Source: Arthrobacter beigongshangensis
Lineage (GTDB): Bacteria > Bacillota > Bacilli > Bacillales_A > Planococcaceae
Direction: 5' to 3'
Assembly (NCBI RefSeq): GCF_016820585.1
Contig: NZ_JADHDX010000001.1
Location: 372,001-436,000 of the forward strand
Length of the DNA stretch: 64,000 bases
This document shows positions 16,880 to 26,927 of the stretch, piece by piece. The stretch's first letter is position 1; each line of letters starts with the position of its first letter. The translations under genes were made by a program, and so were the position numbers. Below the pieces are notes generated by a model, which was not told the origin of the DNA, did not search any database, and saw nothing but the letters and a program-made list of their open reading frames with translations.

Positions 16880-19642
16880 ATGGAATACAAAGATACACTA
16901 CTAATGCCGAAAACAGGTTTCCCAATGCGTGGAGGTTTACCGACAAATGAGCCTAAAATGCAAGAAAAATGGGGAGAGATGGATATTTATAAATTAGTGC
17001 AAGAACGGACAGCGGGTCGCCCGTTCTTCATTCTGCATGACGGACCTCCATACGCGAATGGCGATCTTCATATGGGTCACGCTCTTAACAAAGTGCTAAA
17101 AGATATGATTGTCCGCCATAAATCAATGACTGGCTTCCATGCACCATACGTTCCCGGTTGGGATACACACGGTCTGCCAATCGAGCAGGCGCTCGTCAAT
17201 AAAGGTGTCAAACGCAAAGAACACTCACTTGCTGAATTCCGTAAAATGTGTGAAGACTATGCGTACAGTCAAATCGATAGCCAGCGTTCACAATTTAAAC
17301 GGATTGGTGTTCGTGGCGATTGGGATAATCCATACATTACGCTGAAACCTGAATTCGAAGCTCGTCAAATCAAAGTATTTGGTGATATGGCGAAAAAAGG
17401 TTATATCTACAAAGGTTTGAAACCTGTTTACTGGTCACCTTCAAGTGAATCAGCACTTGCAGAAGCAGAAATTGAATATCAGGATAAAAAATCAGCATCG
17501 ATTTACGTTGGTTTCCCTGTTAAAGACGGTTTAGGTGTACTTGATACAGACGTACAATTCCTAATTTGGACGACGACTCCATGGACGATTCCTGCCAATC
17601 TTGGGATTTCGGTTCACCCAGAGTTCACATACGTAATTGTTAAAGTAGGAGAAGAGAAATTCCTGATTGCGAAAGATCTTCTTGCTTTCGTAGCAACAGA
17701 AATCGGTTGGGAAGATTATGTCGTTGAACGTGAATTGAAAGGCTCTGAATTGGATCGCGTTGTTGCGAAACATCCATTGTATGACCGCGATTCACTCGTT
17801 ATGCTTGGTGAACACGTTACAGCAGAAGCGGGTACTGGATGTGTCCATACAGCACCTGGTCACGGGGAAGATGACTTCTACATCTCGAAAGCTTACGGCA
17901 TTGATGCATTATCGCCAATTGATGATCGTGGTGTGATGACAGACGAAGCACCTGGCTTTGCAGGATTGTTTTATGAAGATGCGAATAAAGCAATTACAGA
18001 AGCGCTCGACAAAGTAGGCGCACTGAAGAAGTTATCATTTATTACACACTCGTACCCACATGATTGGCGCACGAAAAAACCGGTTATTTACCGGGCGACG
18101 GCACAATGGTTCGCTTCCATCGAATCATTCCGTACAGAATTGCTAGATGCCATCAACAATACGAAATTCACGCCGGCTTGGGGGGAAACACGTCTGTATA
18201 ATATGGTTCGTGACCGCGGTGACTGGTGTATTTCACGTCAACGTGTGTGGGGTGTTCCAATTCCTGTGTTCTACGCGGAAAATGGCGAGCCAATTATTAC
18301 AGATGAAACGATTGATCATGTTGCACAATTATTCCGCGAGCACGGTTCAAATGTTTGGTTTGAACGTGAAGCGAAGGATCTTCTGCCAGCAGGCTTTACG
18401 CATGAAGGAAGTCCAAATGGAGAATTTACAAAAGAAACGGACATTATGGACGTTTGGTTTGACTCAGGTACAACGCATCAAGGCGTACTCGTCGAAAGAG
18501 ATGACCTTGTCTACCCAGCTGATTTGTATTTAGAAGGATCTGACCAATACCGTGGTTGGTTTAACTCGTCTCTAACGACAAGTGTTGCCATCAATGGCCA
18601 TGCACCTTATAAGGGCTTGCTAAGCCACGGTTTCACACTGGATGGCGAAGGACGTAAAATGAGTAAATCAATCGGTAATGTAATCGTACCTGCAAAAGTG
18701 ATGAACCAGCTTGGAGCTGACATTCTTCGTCTATGGGTTTCTTCTGTTGATTACACGGCGGATGTGCGGGTTTCGGATTCGAACTTCAAGCAAGTATCTG
18801 AAGTATATCGTAAAATCCGTAATACACTGCGCTTCTTGCATGGTAATACGTCTGACTTCAATCCTGCAACAGATGCAGTTGCGTTCGCAGATATGCGCCC
18901 TGTAGATCAATTTGTCTATGTGAAATTACAGGATTTGATCAAAGAAGTTCGCGAAGCATATGACAATTATGAATTCGCAACGGTTTACCATGCAGTGAAC
19001 AACTTCTGTACAGGTGAATTGAGCTCGTTCTACTTGGATATTGCCAAGGATGTTGTCTATATCGAAGGTGCTGACCATCCACATCGTCGTGCGATGCAAA
19101 CGGTCATGTATGACACATTGATGGCATTGTTGAAATTGTTGACACCAATCGTGCCACATACAACTGATGAAATGTGGGCGTATATCGAGCATAAGGATGA
19201 AGTGAGTATCCAGCTAACAGATATGCCGGAAGCGCAAGATCTTGGAGAACAAGCACAGGCACTGCGTGAACGTTTTGCAACGCTAATGCTTGTACGTGAT
19301 GATGTCTTGAAAGCGCTGGAGGAAGCTCGTAATAGCAAAGTTATTGGTAAATCACTTGAAGCAAAAGTGACGGTTGCAGTTCCTGAAAACTTACAAGGTG
19401 TCTTTGCAGCAGAGGATATCGACTTTGCTCAATTCTTTATCGTATCGAAATTTGCTGAGGGCGATGTTACAAACATGCCTGAAGGAACATTGAAACTGGA
19501 TACAGTCAGCGTTCTTGTTGAACCAGCAGATGGTGAGAAATGTGAGCGTTGTTGGACAATTTCTGAAACAGTTGGTCAGGATGATACACACGCAACGCTA
19601 TGTGTACGTTGTGCGGATGTTGTGAAAACATACTACGCTTAA
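16880..19642 (+). CDS. ileS: Isoleucyl-tRNA synthetase
   Basis: Class I aminoacyl-tRNA synthetase that charges tRNA-Ile and edits mischarged valine. The 920-residue protein has the HMGH motif at residues 64-67, an editing domain with the TTPWTIPAN motif, the KMSKS loop near residues 593-597, and a C-terminal zinc site formed by CERCW and CVRC. AAAGGAGG precedes the ATG. It is controlled by the T-box leader with an ATC specifier. A terminator follows. Confidence 0.98.
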   Translation: MEYKDTLLMPKTGFPMRGGLPTNEPKMQEKWGEMDIYKLVQERTAGRPFFILHDGPPYANGDLHMGHALNKVLKDMIVRHKSMTGFHAPYVPGWDTHGLPIEQALVNKGVKRKEHSLAEFRKMCEDYAYSQIDSQRSQFKRIGVRGDWDNPYITLKPEFEARQIKVFGDMAKKGYIYKGLKPVYWSPSSESALAEAEIEYQDKKSASIYVGFPVKDGLGVLDTDVQFLIWTTTPWTIPANLGISVHPEFTYVIVKVGEEKFLIAKDLLAFVATEIGWEDYVVERELKGSELDRVVAKHPLYDRDSLVMLGEHVTAEAGTGCVHTAPGHGEDDFYISKAYGIDALSPIDDRGVMTDEAPGFAGLFYEDANKAITEALDKVGALKKLSFITHSYPHDWRTKKPVIYRATAQWFASIESFRTELLDAINNTKFTPAWGETRLYNMVRDRGDWCISRQRVWGVPIPVFYAENGEPIITDETIDHVAQLFREHGSNVWFEREAKDLLPAGFTHEGSPNGEFTKETDIMDVWFDSGTTHQGVLVERDDLVYPADLYLEGSDQYRGWFNSSLTTSVAINGHAPYKGLLSHGFTLDGEGRKMSKSIGNVIVPAKVMNQLGADILRLWVSSVDYTADVRVSDSNFKQVSEVYRKIRNTLRFLHGNTSDFNPATDAVAFADMRPVDQFVYVKLQDLIKEVREAYDNYEFATVYHAVNNFCTGELSSFYLDIAKDVVYIEGADHPHRRAMQTVMYDTLMALLKLLTPIVPHTTDEMWAYIEHKDEVSIQLTDMPEAQDLGEQAQALRERFATLMLVRDDVLKALEEARNSKVIGKSLEAKVTVAVPENLQGVFAAEDIDFAQFFIVSKFAEGDVTNMPEGTLKLDTVSVLVEPADGEKCERCWTISETVGQDDTHATLCVRCADVVKTYYA

Positions 19643-19655
19643 TTTTTCGGAAAAG

Positions 19656-19704
19656 AAGCGGCTGCGGCAGTCTAATTGGAAGACTTGCCGTGGCCGTTTT
19701 TTTG
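19656..19704 (+). terminator. Terminator after ileS
   Basis: A GC-rich stem (AGCGGCTGCGGCAGTCT, about 19657-19673, with AGACTTGCCGTGGCCGT, 19681-19697) is followed by seven Ts. Confidence 0.85.
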
Positions 19705-19776
19705 TTTTATCTAATCTCGAGCGGCAGTCATCCCAAAGCGTTGTTAAAAAGAATCTCAACGTCAGCCTACTAGTTA

Positions 19777-19807
19777 GTGACACCCTAGCCTCTTAATGTG
19801 GTAAAAT
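19777..19807 (+). promoter_or_regulatory. Possible promoter for lspA-rluD
   Basis: GTGACA (19777-19782) and TAAAAT (19802-19807) are separated by 19 bases, a little long. It lies about 30 bases before the lspA start. Confidence 0.4.
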
Positions 19808-19839
19808 AATACGTAATCTGTTGGACGGGGGTATCGGGA

Positions 19840-20316
19840 TTGTTTATTTATTATGGATTGGCAGCATTCGTCATTATTTTGGATCAGTTGACGAAATGGC
19901 TCGTCGTTACAAACATGGAACTTCGTGAAAGAATCAGTATTGTAGATCCCTATTTAGGCCTACTTTCTCATCGTAATAGAGGAGCGGCATGGGGAATGCT
20001 TGAAGGACAAATGTGGTTATTTTATATCGTCACAGTTCTTGTCGTGGCAGGCATCATCTACTTCTTCCATAAAGAAGCGAAAGGCTCTGCCTTATTCGGG
20101 TTTAGTTTAATGTTCCTTCTCGGTGGAGCGATTGGCAACTTTATCGATCGTCTATGGCGCAAGGAAGTCGTCGATTTTGTCGATGTCATCATCCCGGTTA
20201 TCAATTACGATTTCCCGATTTTCAATGTTGCCGATGCCGCATTGACCGTTGGTGTAGTCATGATCATCATCCATGTCATTTTGGATGAAAAAAAGAATAA
20301 GAAAAAGGTGTCCTAA
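19840..20316 (+). CDS. lspA: Lipoprotein signal peptidase II
   Basis: Membrane aspartic protease that removes signal peptides from prolipoproteins after lipid attachment. The 158-residue product has four membrane segments and the two catalytic aspartates in GNFIDR (Asp103) and FNVADAA (Asp132). The start is TTG at 19840, behind a G-rich site (GACGGGGGT). The stop overlaps the rluD start by one base. A lipoprotein substrate candidate is encoded at 33198-34103. Confidence 0.95.
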   Translation: MFIYYGLAAFVIILDQLTKWLVVTNMELRERISIVDPYLGLLSHRNRGAAWGMLEGQMWLFYIVTVLVVAGIIYFFHKEAKGSALFGFSLMFLLGGAIGNFIDRLWRKEVVDFVDVIIPVINYDFPIFNVADAALTVGVVMIIIHVILDEKKNKKKVS

Positions 20317-21242
20317 TGGATCAATTTGAAATTGTAATAACGGAAGAGCAAGCAAATAGTCGTATTGATAAAGCTTTGACAACAGTGAACCCTGACTGGT
20401 CACGAACGCAAGTCCAGCAATGGCTGAAGGACGGCTTAGTGCTAGTAGGCGGTGTTCAAGTTAAACCTAATTATAAAGTGAAGCAAGGCGATACAATTAT
20501 TGTAAATGAACCGGTGCCAGAGGAACTCGACGTCATTGCAGAGGATTTAAATCTTGATATTATTTATGAAGATAAAGACGTCCTCGTTGTCAATAAACCA
20601 CGCGGTATGGTTGTCCATCCAGCACCAGGACATTCGACAGGAACAGTCGTCAATGGACTAATGTATCACTGCAAGGACTTGTCGGGTATTAACGGCGTGC
20701 TTCGCCCTGGAATTGTTCATCGAACAGATAAAGATACATCAGGACTTCTAATGGTAGCCAAAAATGATCAGGCTCATGTGTCGTTGGTGGATCAGCTTGT
20801 TGCTAAATCGGTCACACGCGTTTACTGGGCACTTGTTCATGGGCATATTCCACATGATAATGGTACGATTGATGCGCCGATTGGTCGTGATCAACGCGAT
20901 CGCCAAAGTATGGCCATTGTCGATAAAGGAAAGCATGCAGTGACTCATTTTAAAGTGCTCGAGCGCTTCGGAAATTATACGCTTGTTGAATGCCGATTAG
21001 AAACTGGAAGAACGCATCAAATTCGTGTTCATATGAAGTATATCGGTTATCCACTTGTGGGAGATCCGAAATATGGCCCGAAAAAAACGCTTGAATTTGG
21101 CGGACAAGTACTGCATGCGGGAACACTCGGATTTAACCATCCGACAACAGGGGAATACATGGAGTTTTCAAGTCCTCTGCCAGAAGATTTTCAAGCTTTG
21201 ATTGACAAACTTCGAAAAGGCGTTGACAAATCAGAAGAGTGA
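20316..21242 (+). CDS. rluD: RluD-type 23S rRNA pseudouridine synthase (YlyB)
   Basis: Pseudouridine synthase of the RluA/RluD family, predicted to modify large-subunit rRNA. An N-terminal S4 domain (residues about 12-60, SRTQVQQWLKDGLVLVGG) precedes the catalytic domain with HRTDKDTSGLL near residue 136 (the catalytic Asp follows the Arg) and the RLETGRTHQIRVHM motif near 230. The usual HRLDKDTSG carries Thr instead of Leu here. The 3' end contains the pyr operon promoter. Confidence 0.93.
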   Translation: MDQFEIVITEEQANSRIDKALTTVNPDWSRTQVQQWLKDGLVLVGGVQVKPNYKVKQGDTIIVNEPVPEELDVIAEDLNLDIIYEDKDVLVVNKPRGMVVHPAPGHSTGTVVNGLMYHCKDLSGINGVLRPGIVHRTDKDTSGLLMVAKNDQAHVSLVDQLVAKSVTRVYWALVHGHIPHDNGTIDAPIGRDQRDRQSMAIVDKGKHAVTHFKVLERFGNYTLVECRLETGRTHQIRVHMKYIGYPLVGDPKYGPKKTLEFGGQVLHAGTLGFNHPTTGEYMEFSSPLPEDFQALIDKLRKGVDKSEE

Positions 21243-21252
21243 AGTCTATACT
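21223..21252 (+). promoter_or_regulatory. Sigma-A promoter of the pyr operon
   Basis: Consensus TTGACA (21223-21228), an 18-base spacer and TATACT (21247-21252). The -35 lies within the last codons of rluD. Confidence 0.88.
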
Positions 21253-21275
21253 AAACAAAGAAATTGAATAGCGAT

Positions 21276-21402
21276 ACCTTTAACATCAGTCCAGAGAGGC
21301 TGGGAAGGTTGCACGGAAGTACAACAGAGCTGCTGCGCGCAGTTTCTTTGTACAGTTTTTTCTGCACATATACCCTCCCGCCGTCTAAGGCAGGAGGGTT
21401 TT
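21276..21402 (+). promoter_or_regulatory. PyrR-responsive attenuator ahead of pyrR
   Basis: The PyrR binding loop is at 21276-21309: ACCTT and CAG arms enclose the conserved TCCAGAGAGGCT and close with AAGGT. The terminator is ACCCTCCCGCC (21372-21382) paired with GGCAGGAGGGT (21389-21399), then Ts. GGGAAGGT of the binding loop can pair with ACCCTCCC to form the competing antiterminator. Known mechanism: UMP-bound PyrR stabilises the binding hairpin, so the terminator forms. Confidence 0.93.
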
Positions 21403-21457
21403 TAATTTGAATTAGTGGGGAGTTCAAACCCCTTACTGATTCTAGCCTTAGACTTAA

Positions 21458-22024
<567 letters not shown>

Positions 22025-22091
22025 TCAGATCAAATCTAGCAGGGATTTAAACCCCTATAAAATGAAGAAATAGATTCGGGGGAAATTAACA

Positions 22092-23378
22092 ATGACTGAA
22101 AAAGTATTAGATGTACATGAAAAGCCTAGGGTAGACAGATGGCTGATCCTTAGCTTACAGCATATGTTCGCCATGTTTGGTGCAACGATTTTAGTTCCAC
22201 AGCTTGTTGGATTAAGCCCAGCAATTGCGCTACTCACAAGTGGAATTGCAACGATTGTTTTCATAGTTGTAACACGCTTCCAAGTGCCGGCGTACCTAGG
22301 CTCATCCTTCGCCTTCATCATTCCAATCCAAGTAGCCACTGAAGCAGGTGGTGTTGGTAGTGCGATGATTGGCAGCATGTTCGTTGCACTCGTTTACGGA
22401 ATCGTTTCCTTAGTTATTTGGAAAACTGGTCATAGCTGGATTATGAAAGTGTTACCACCGATTGTTGTAGCACCTGTCATTATCGTCATCGGCTTAGCTT
22501 TATCGCCAACAGCAATAGGCATGGCAAGCACAATCCAAGTTGGTGAAGAATCAGTATACAGTCTGTTGCATTTCTCAGCGGCACTGGTGACGCTAGCGAC
22601 TGCGATTATTTGTCTGATGTTTTTCAAAGGCATGATTAGCTTAATGCCAATCTTAATAGGAATTATCGTCGGCTATATCTACTCAGCATTCATCGGCATT
22701 CTTGATTTTACAAAAGTACTGGAAGCCAAGTGGTTTGAGTTTCCGAAAATGCTAATTCCGGGTATCGATTATGACTTTGTTGTTACACCTACGCTGCTCA
22801 TGGTTATGGTACCTATCGCGATTGTCACGATTTCCGAACATATCGGTCATCAACTCGTCTTGGGGCGAATTGTGGAACGAGATTACATAGAAAGTCCTGG
22901 TTTACATCGATCACTTCTCGGTGATGGACTAGGTACACTCATTAGTGGGTTTGTCGGTGGACCACCGAAAACAACCTACGGTGAGAATATAGGCGTACTA
23001 GCATTGACACGTGTTTACAGCATTTATGTCATTTTAGGGGCGGCAGTCTTTGCCATAGCTTTCTCATTTTTAGGAAAAGTCATGGCAGTCATTGCAACGA
23101 TTCCGACTGCGGTACTCGGAGGTGTGTCGATTCTTTTATTCGGGATTATCGCATCATCTGGATTACGTATGCTCGTCGATCATAAAATCGATTTTGGTCA
23201 ACAGCGAAACCTTGTCATCGCATCCGTGATTTTGGTTATTGGAATCGGTGGTGCTACCATCAAGTTCAGCGAGACATTCCAAATCGAAGGAATGGCATTA
23301 GCCGCCATCGTTGGTGTTTTACTCAATCTAGTCCTGCCAGGAAAAACAAATAAATCTTTAGCTGACGAAACAAAATAA
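22092..23378 (+). CDS. pyrP: Uracil permease
   Basis: Nucleobase:cation symporter-2 family transporter that imports uracil. The 428-residue protein has about twelve to fourteen membrane segments and family motifs QHMFAMFGATILVP near the start, SEHIGHQLVLGRI near residue 250, and GGPPKTTYGENIGV near residue 296. It lies between pyrR and pyrB as in B. subtilis, but the 67 bases between pyrR and pyrP contain no PyrR binding motif. Confidence 0.96.
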   Translation: MTEKVLDVHEKPRVDRWLILSLQHMFAMFGATILVPQLVGLSPAIALLTSGIATIVFIVVTRFQVPAYLGSSFAFIIPIQVATEAGGVGSAMIGSMFVALVYGIVSLVIWKTGHSWIMKVLPPIVVAPVIIVIGLALSPTAIGMASTIQVGEESVYSLLHFSAALVTLATAIICLMFFKGMISLMPILIGIIVGYIYSAFIGILDFTKVLEAKWFEFPKMLIPGIDYDFVVTPTLLMVMVPIAIVTISEHIGHQLVLGRIVERDYIESPGLHRSLLGDGLGTLISGFVGGPPKTTYGENIGVLALTRVYSIYVILGAAVFAIAFSFLGKVMAVIATIPTAVLGGVSILLFGIIASSGLRMLVDHKIDFGQQRNLVIASVILVIGIGGATIKFSETFQIEGMALAAIVGVLLNLVLPGKTNKSLADETK

Positions 23379-23380
23379 TG

Positions 23381-23500
23381 ACCTTTTAAGATTGTCCAGA
23401 GAGGCAATGAAAGGTTCGTTTGACTCCGTTCTTTACAACTAGTAAAGAACGTGGATTGTCATGTGAAACGAGCCTTTCCGCCTGTCGGGAAGGCTCGTTT
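23381..23500 (+). promoter_or_regulatory. PyrR-responsive attenuator between pyrP and pyrB
   Basis: The binding hairpin (23381-23415) has ACCTTT/AAAGGT and ATTG/CAAT arms around GTCCAGAGAGG. The terminator stem is AAACGAGCCTT (23466-23476) with AAGGCTCGTTT (23490-23500). AAAGGTTCGTTT in the binding region can pair with AAACGAGCCTTT to form the antiterminator. A perfect 10-bp hairpin, CGTTCTTTAC/GTAAAGAACG, sits in the antiterminator loop. The T-run after the stem is only three bases because repeat A copy 2 abuts it. Confidence 0.9.
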
Positions 23501-23629
23501 AAGTTGAATCAGCAAAAGTACCTGCTGATTCAACTTAAGCCTCCGGCGGATGTCACAAATTTTGAGGGGAGTTAATTGCGCAAGCGCAATTCAAAATTAG
23601 GACGCAATTACGCCGAGGCGTAATTGATT
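23499..23629 (-). repeat. Repeat family A, copy 2 (minus orientation, shortened)
   Basis: Reverse-oriented copy of the element at 14366-14561 and 38737-38935. Read on the minus strand it begins AATCAATTACGCC, holds the nested hairpin with inner AATTGCGC/GCGCAATT, then the constant block GTGACATCCGCCGGAGGCT. The middle (about 65 bases) is missing and the ends form a perfect 15-bp hairpin, TTAAGTTGAATCAGC (23499-23513) with GCTGATTCAACTTAA (23524-23538). It abuts the pyr attenuator stem. Confidence 0.9.
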
Positions 23630-23669
23630 ACTGTATACAAGCACTAGGCACATCAAAGGAGGCAACATA

Positions 23670-24548
23670 ATGGATCACCTAGTATCGATGAAGCAATTAT
23701 CGGAAGAAGAAATTATGGCACTTCTTGAACGGGCGGAGACATTTAAAAAATTAGGTGTGCGAGAATTTCCCGGGAAATATACAATAAGCAATTTGTTTTT
23801 CGAACCAAGCACTCGAACGAAAATGAGCTTTGAAATGGCTGAACGACAACTTGGCCTTGACGTATTACCATTCGAATCTAGTTTCTCTAGCACGCTAAAA
23901 GGGGAAACCTTATATGATACGGTGAAAACACTAGAGGCAATCGGTGTAGATGCACTCGTTATCCGGCATCCTGAAGATGGTTATTATGAGGAGCTCATAG
24001 GTCGGACAAGCATATCCATTATTAACGGTGGGGATGGTTCAGGCCAGCATCCGACACAGTCAATGTTAGATTTATTTACGATACGAGAAGAATTTGGCTC
24101 ATTCAAAGGGCTGAATGTCTTAATTGCAGGAGATATTGTACATAGCCGTGTGGCGCGATCCAATGCGGATGCATTAGAAAAACTAGGCGCCAACGTAACA
24201 TTTCTTTGTCCAGCTGAATGGGCAGGAGAATTCAACAGCATCAGCTCATGGGATGAAGTAATTGAAACAAGTGATGTTGTCATGCTCCTACGTGTCCAGC
24301 ATGAAAGACATGGAGGAGAAGAGCTCTTTACGAAAGAAAGTTATCACGAACAATATGGATTAACAGAACAACGTGCAAAACAAATGAAAGAACATGCAAT
24401 CATTATGCATCCAGGTCCTTTTAACCGAGGTGTTGAAATAGCAGACAGTCTAATAGAATGTAAGCAATCACGAATTTTTAAACAGATGGAGAATGGTGTA
24501 TTCATACGGGCAGCCGTATTAGAAGCGATTTTGAAAGGGAGGAATTAA
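23670..24548 (+). CDS. pyrB: Aspartate carbamoyltransferase catalytic chain
   Basis: Condenses carbamoyl phosphate with aspartate, the committed step of pyrimidine synthesis. The carbamoyl-phosphate motif STRT is at residues 47-50 ([12 protein letters not shown]). [12 protein letters not shown], the aspartate-binding [10 protein letters not shown] region and the [10 protein letters not shown] motif are present. At 292 residues it is slightly short for the family but complete. AAAGGAGG precedes the ATG. The next gene starts two bases after the stop. Confidence 0.97.
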   Translation: MDHLVSMKQLSEEEIMALLERAETFKKLGVREFPGKYTISNLFFEPSTRTKMSFEMAERQLGLDVLPFESSFSSTLKGETLYDTVKTLEAIGVDALVIRHPEDGYYEELIGRTSISIINGGDGSGQHPTQSMLDLFTIREEFGSFKGLNVLIAGDIVHSRVARSNADALEKLGANVTFLCPAEWAGEFNSISSWDEVIETSDVVMLLRVQHERHGGEELFTKESYHEQYGLTEQRAKQMKEHAIIMHPGPFNRGVEIADSLIECKQSRIFKQMENGVFIRAAVLEAILKGRN

Positions 24549-24549
24549 C

Positions 24550-25827
24550 ATGGAGAAATTGATTCAAGGCGTACAAATGTTAAACGAAGCAGGCGAATTA
24601 ATCACGGGGGATGTCAAAATTACAGGTGATAAAATTTCGGAAATTGGTAACGGGCTTGACAAGGGTAATGCGGAAACGATTGACGGTAAAGGCCTATTCT
24701 TAGCGCCAGGATTCATTGATGTACATGTGCATTTGCGTGAGCCAGGCGGCGAACATAAGGAAACCATTGCAAGTGGAACGCATGCAGCCGCTAAAGGTGG
24801 TTACACAACAATTTGTGCGATGCCGAATACACGCCCTGTGCCTGATACGAAAGAAAATTTAACAGTTGTCAATGAATTGATCGAAAAAAATGCACGCATC
24901 CGTGTCCTTCCTTACGCATCTATTACGATTCGAGAAGCAGGGAAAGAGCGTACAAACTTGACTGAATTAAAAGAACATGGCGCATTCGCCTTTACAGATG
25001 ATGGCGTTGGTGTGCAAGAGGCGGGCATGATGTACGAAGCGATGCAAGATGCAGCTACAATTGGAATGCCGATTGTGGCGCACTGTGAAGATAATACGCT
25101 AATTTACGGCGGTGCCATGCATGAAGGCAAGAAAAACAAAGAGCTTGGTCTGCCAGGTATTCCTTCGATAGCAGAATCGGTTCATATCGCACGTGATATT
25201 TTACTTGCGGAAGCTGCAGGAGCGCATTACCATGTGTGTCACGTTAGTACGAAGGAATCGGTTCGTGTCATTCGCGATGCGAAACGGGCGGGTATTCACG
25301 TAACAGGGGAAGTGAGTCCGCACCATCTTCTACTTTGTGAAGATGATATTCCCGGTGATGATGCCGATTGGAAAATGAATCCGCCACTTCGTGGACAAGA
25401 GGATCTTGAGGCGCTACGTGAGGGTTTACTTGATGGAACTCTTGATTTCATTGCAACAGACCATGCTCCACATACAGCAGAAGAAAAAGCAAATGGCATG
25501 AAAAAAGCACCATTCGGTATTACAGGATTTGAAACAGCGTTCCCACTGCTCTATACGAACTTTGTTCAAAAAGGGACATGGACGTTGAAGCAACTGATTG
25601 ATTGGATGACGCAAAAACCAGCGGATGTCTTCGGAATGCCTTACGGTAAACTCGAAGTTGGTGCAACAGCGGATTTGGTATTAATTGATTTAAATAAAGA
25701 ACAAAAAATTGACCGTGCAACATTCGTATCACAAGGGAAGAATACACCGTTTGACGGTTGGACGTGCACGGGCTGGCCGGTAACAACAATTTTCGGCGGA
25801 CAAGTCGTTTGGGAGGATGGACAATGA
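24550..25827 (+). CDS. pyrC: Dihydroorotase
   Basis: Zinc amidohydrolase that cyclises carbamoyl aspartate to dihydroorotate. The metal-binding HVH motif is at residues 59-61 ([16 protein letters not shown]). Further metal ligands are visible in IVAHCEDN and CHVSTKES, with the catalytic Asp in [10 protein letters not shown]. The 425-residue length fits type I bacterial dihydroorotases. The stop overlaps the carA start (ATGA). Confidence 0.97.
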   Translation: MEKLIQGVQMLNEAGELITGDVKITGDKISEIGNGLDKGNAETIDGKGLFLAPGFIDVHVHLREPGGEHKETIASGTHAAAKGGYTTICAMPNTRPVPDTKENLTVVNELIEKNARIRVLPYASITIREAGKERTNLTELKEHGAFAFTDDGVGVQEAGMMYEAMQDAATIGMPIVAHCEDNTLIYGGAMHEGKKNKELGLPGIPSIAESVHIARDILLAEAAGAHYHVCHVSTKESVRVIRDAKRAGIHVTGEVSPHHLLLCEDDIPGDDADWKMNPPLRGQEDLEALREGLLDGTLDFIATDHAPHTAEEKANGMKKAPFGITGFETAFPLLYTNFVQKGTWTLKQLIDWMTQKPADVFGMPYGKLEVGATADLVLIDLNKEQKIDRATFVSQGKNTPFDGWTCTGWPVTTIFGGQVVWEDGQ

Positions 25828-26927
25828 TGAAAAAACGCATGCTCATTTTAGAAGATGGTACGATTTTTGAAGGAATCGCATTTGGTTCTGACGCTGCTTC
25901 AATTGGTGAAACGATCTTTACAACAGGTATGACGGGCTATCAGGAAACCATTTCGAATCCATCAGGGTGCGGACAAATTATTGTTATGACTTACCCGCTA
26001 ATTGGGAACTACGGCATTAACCGCGATGACTACGAATCCATCGAGCCTGTGGCGAGTGGTGTTGTTGTCCGTGAATTGGAAGACGAGCCATCTAACTTCC
26101 GTAGTGGAATGACGCTTTGTGAACTGTTGACTTTAAAAGGGATTCCGGGTATTCAGGGCATTGATACAAGAAAGCTGACGCGTCTATTGCGTGACAAAGG
26201 ACCACTAAAAGGCATCCTGACAGCAGCTGGAGAAGAAGTAGATGTTGAAGCGACGATTGCTGAGGTAGCTAGCTATGTATTGCCAACTGATCTTGTCGCA
26301 CGAGTATCTACGAAAAAATCGTATGCAAGTCCAGGCAGTGAAGAACGTGTTGTTCTCATTGATTACGGAATGAAGCATGGTATTTTACGCGAATTAAATA
26401 AACGTAACTGTGACGTCATCGTTGTTCCTTATAATACATCTACGAAAGACATTCTGTCATTATTCCCAGATGGCATTGTACTCTCCAACGGACCAGGTAA
26501 CCCTGAAGATGTTGAAGGCGCGGTAGCAACGATCAAAGCATTACTAGGCAAAGCACCGATTTTTGGAATTGGACTTGGTCATCAGTTACTTGCGCTAGCT
26601 TGCGGCGCACGTACAGTTAAGTTGAAAAATGGTCACTATGGCGGCAATCATCCCGTCAAAGACTTGCTAACGGGGCGTACTGAATTGACTTCTCAAGGTC
26701 ATAGCTATGCGGTCGTTGAAGCATCACTTGAAGGAACGAATTTAGAAGTAACGCACAAAGCACTTAACGATAGTTCGGTTGAAGGAATCAAGAGCACAGA
26801 ATACGAAGCATTTTCTGTCCAATTCCATCCAGAGGCTTCACCTGGACCAGAGGATTCGAATCACTTGTTTGACCGCTTCACAGCTATCATGAAAACGAGC
26901 AGCCGAAAGGAGAATTTCAATGCCTAA
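25824..26927 (+). CDS. carA: Carbamoyl phosphate synthetase small (glutaminase-like) subunit lacking the catalytic Cys
   Basis: Partner of CarB that normally hydrolyses glutamine and channels ammonia to it. The 367-residue product has the N-terminal CPSase domain ([37 protein letters not shown]) and a class I amidotransferase domain. The nucleophile motif, normally GICLGHQ, reads GIGLGHQ: residue 250 is Gly (nt 26571-26573). QNHG, which contacts glutamine, reads QGHS (residues 291-294). His335 and Glu337 (FHPE) are kept. Folding and CarB contact may remain, but glutamine hydrolysis is probably lost. ATG 25824 has GGGAGG seven bases upstream. Confidence 0.93.
   Translation: MMKKRMLILEDGTIFEGIAFGSDAASIGETIFTTGMTGYQETISNPSGCGQIIVMTYPLIGNYGINRDDYESIEPVASGVVVRELEDEPSNFRSGMTLCELLTLKGIPGIQGIDTRKLTRLLRDKGPLKGILTAAGEEVDVEATIAEVASYVLPTDLVARVSTKKSYASPGSEERVVLIDYGMKHGILRELNKRNCDVIVVPYNTSTKDILSLFPDGIVLSNGPGNPEDVEGAVATIKALLGKAPIFGIGLGHQLLALACGARTVKLKNGHYGGNHPVKDLLTGRTELTSQGHSYAVVEASLEGTNLEVTHKALNDSSVEGIKSTEYEAFSVQFHPEASPGPEDSNHLFDRFTAIMKTSSRKENFNA

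Noticed and set aside
19717-19755. Sequence resembling the 3' arm of repeat family B after ileS
   Set aside because: GGCAGTCATCCCAAAGCGTTG resembles the arm only loosely and no matching 5' arm is present; it could be a decayed remnant, but this is not supportable.
25824-26927. CarA as a pseudogene
   Set aside because: The frame is full length, in the operon, with proper overlaps and conserved CarB-contacting domain; only glutamine-site residues are altered.
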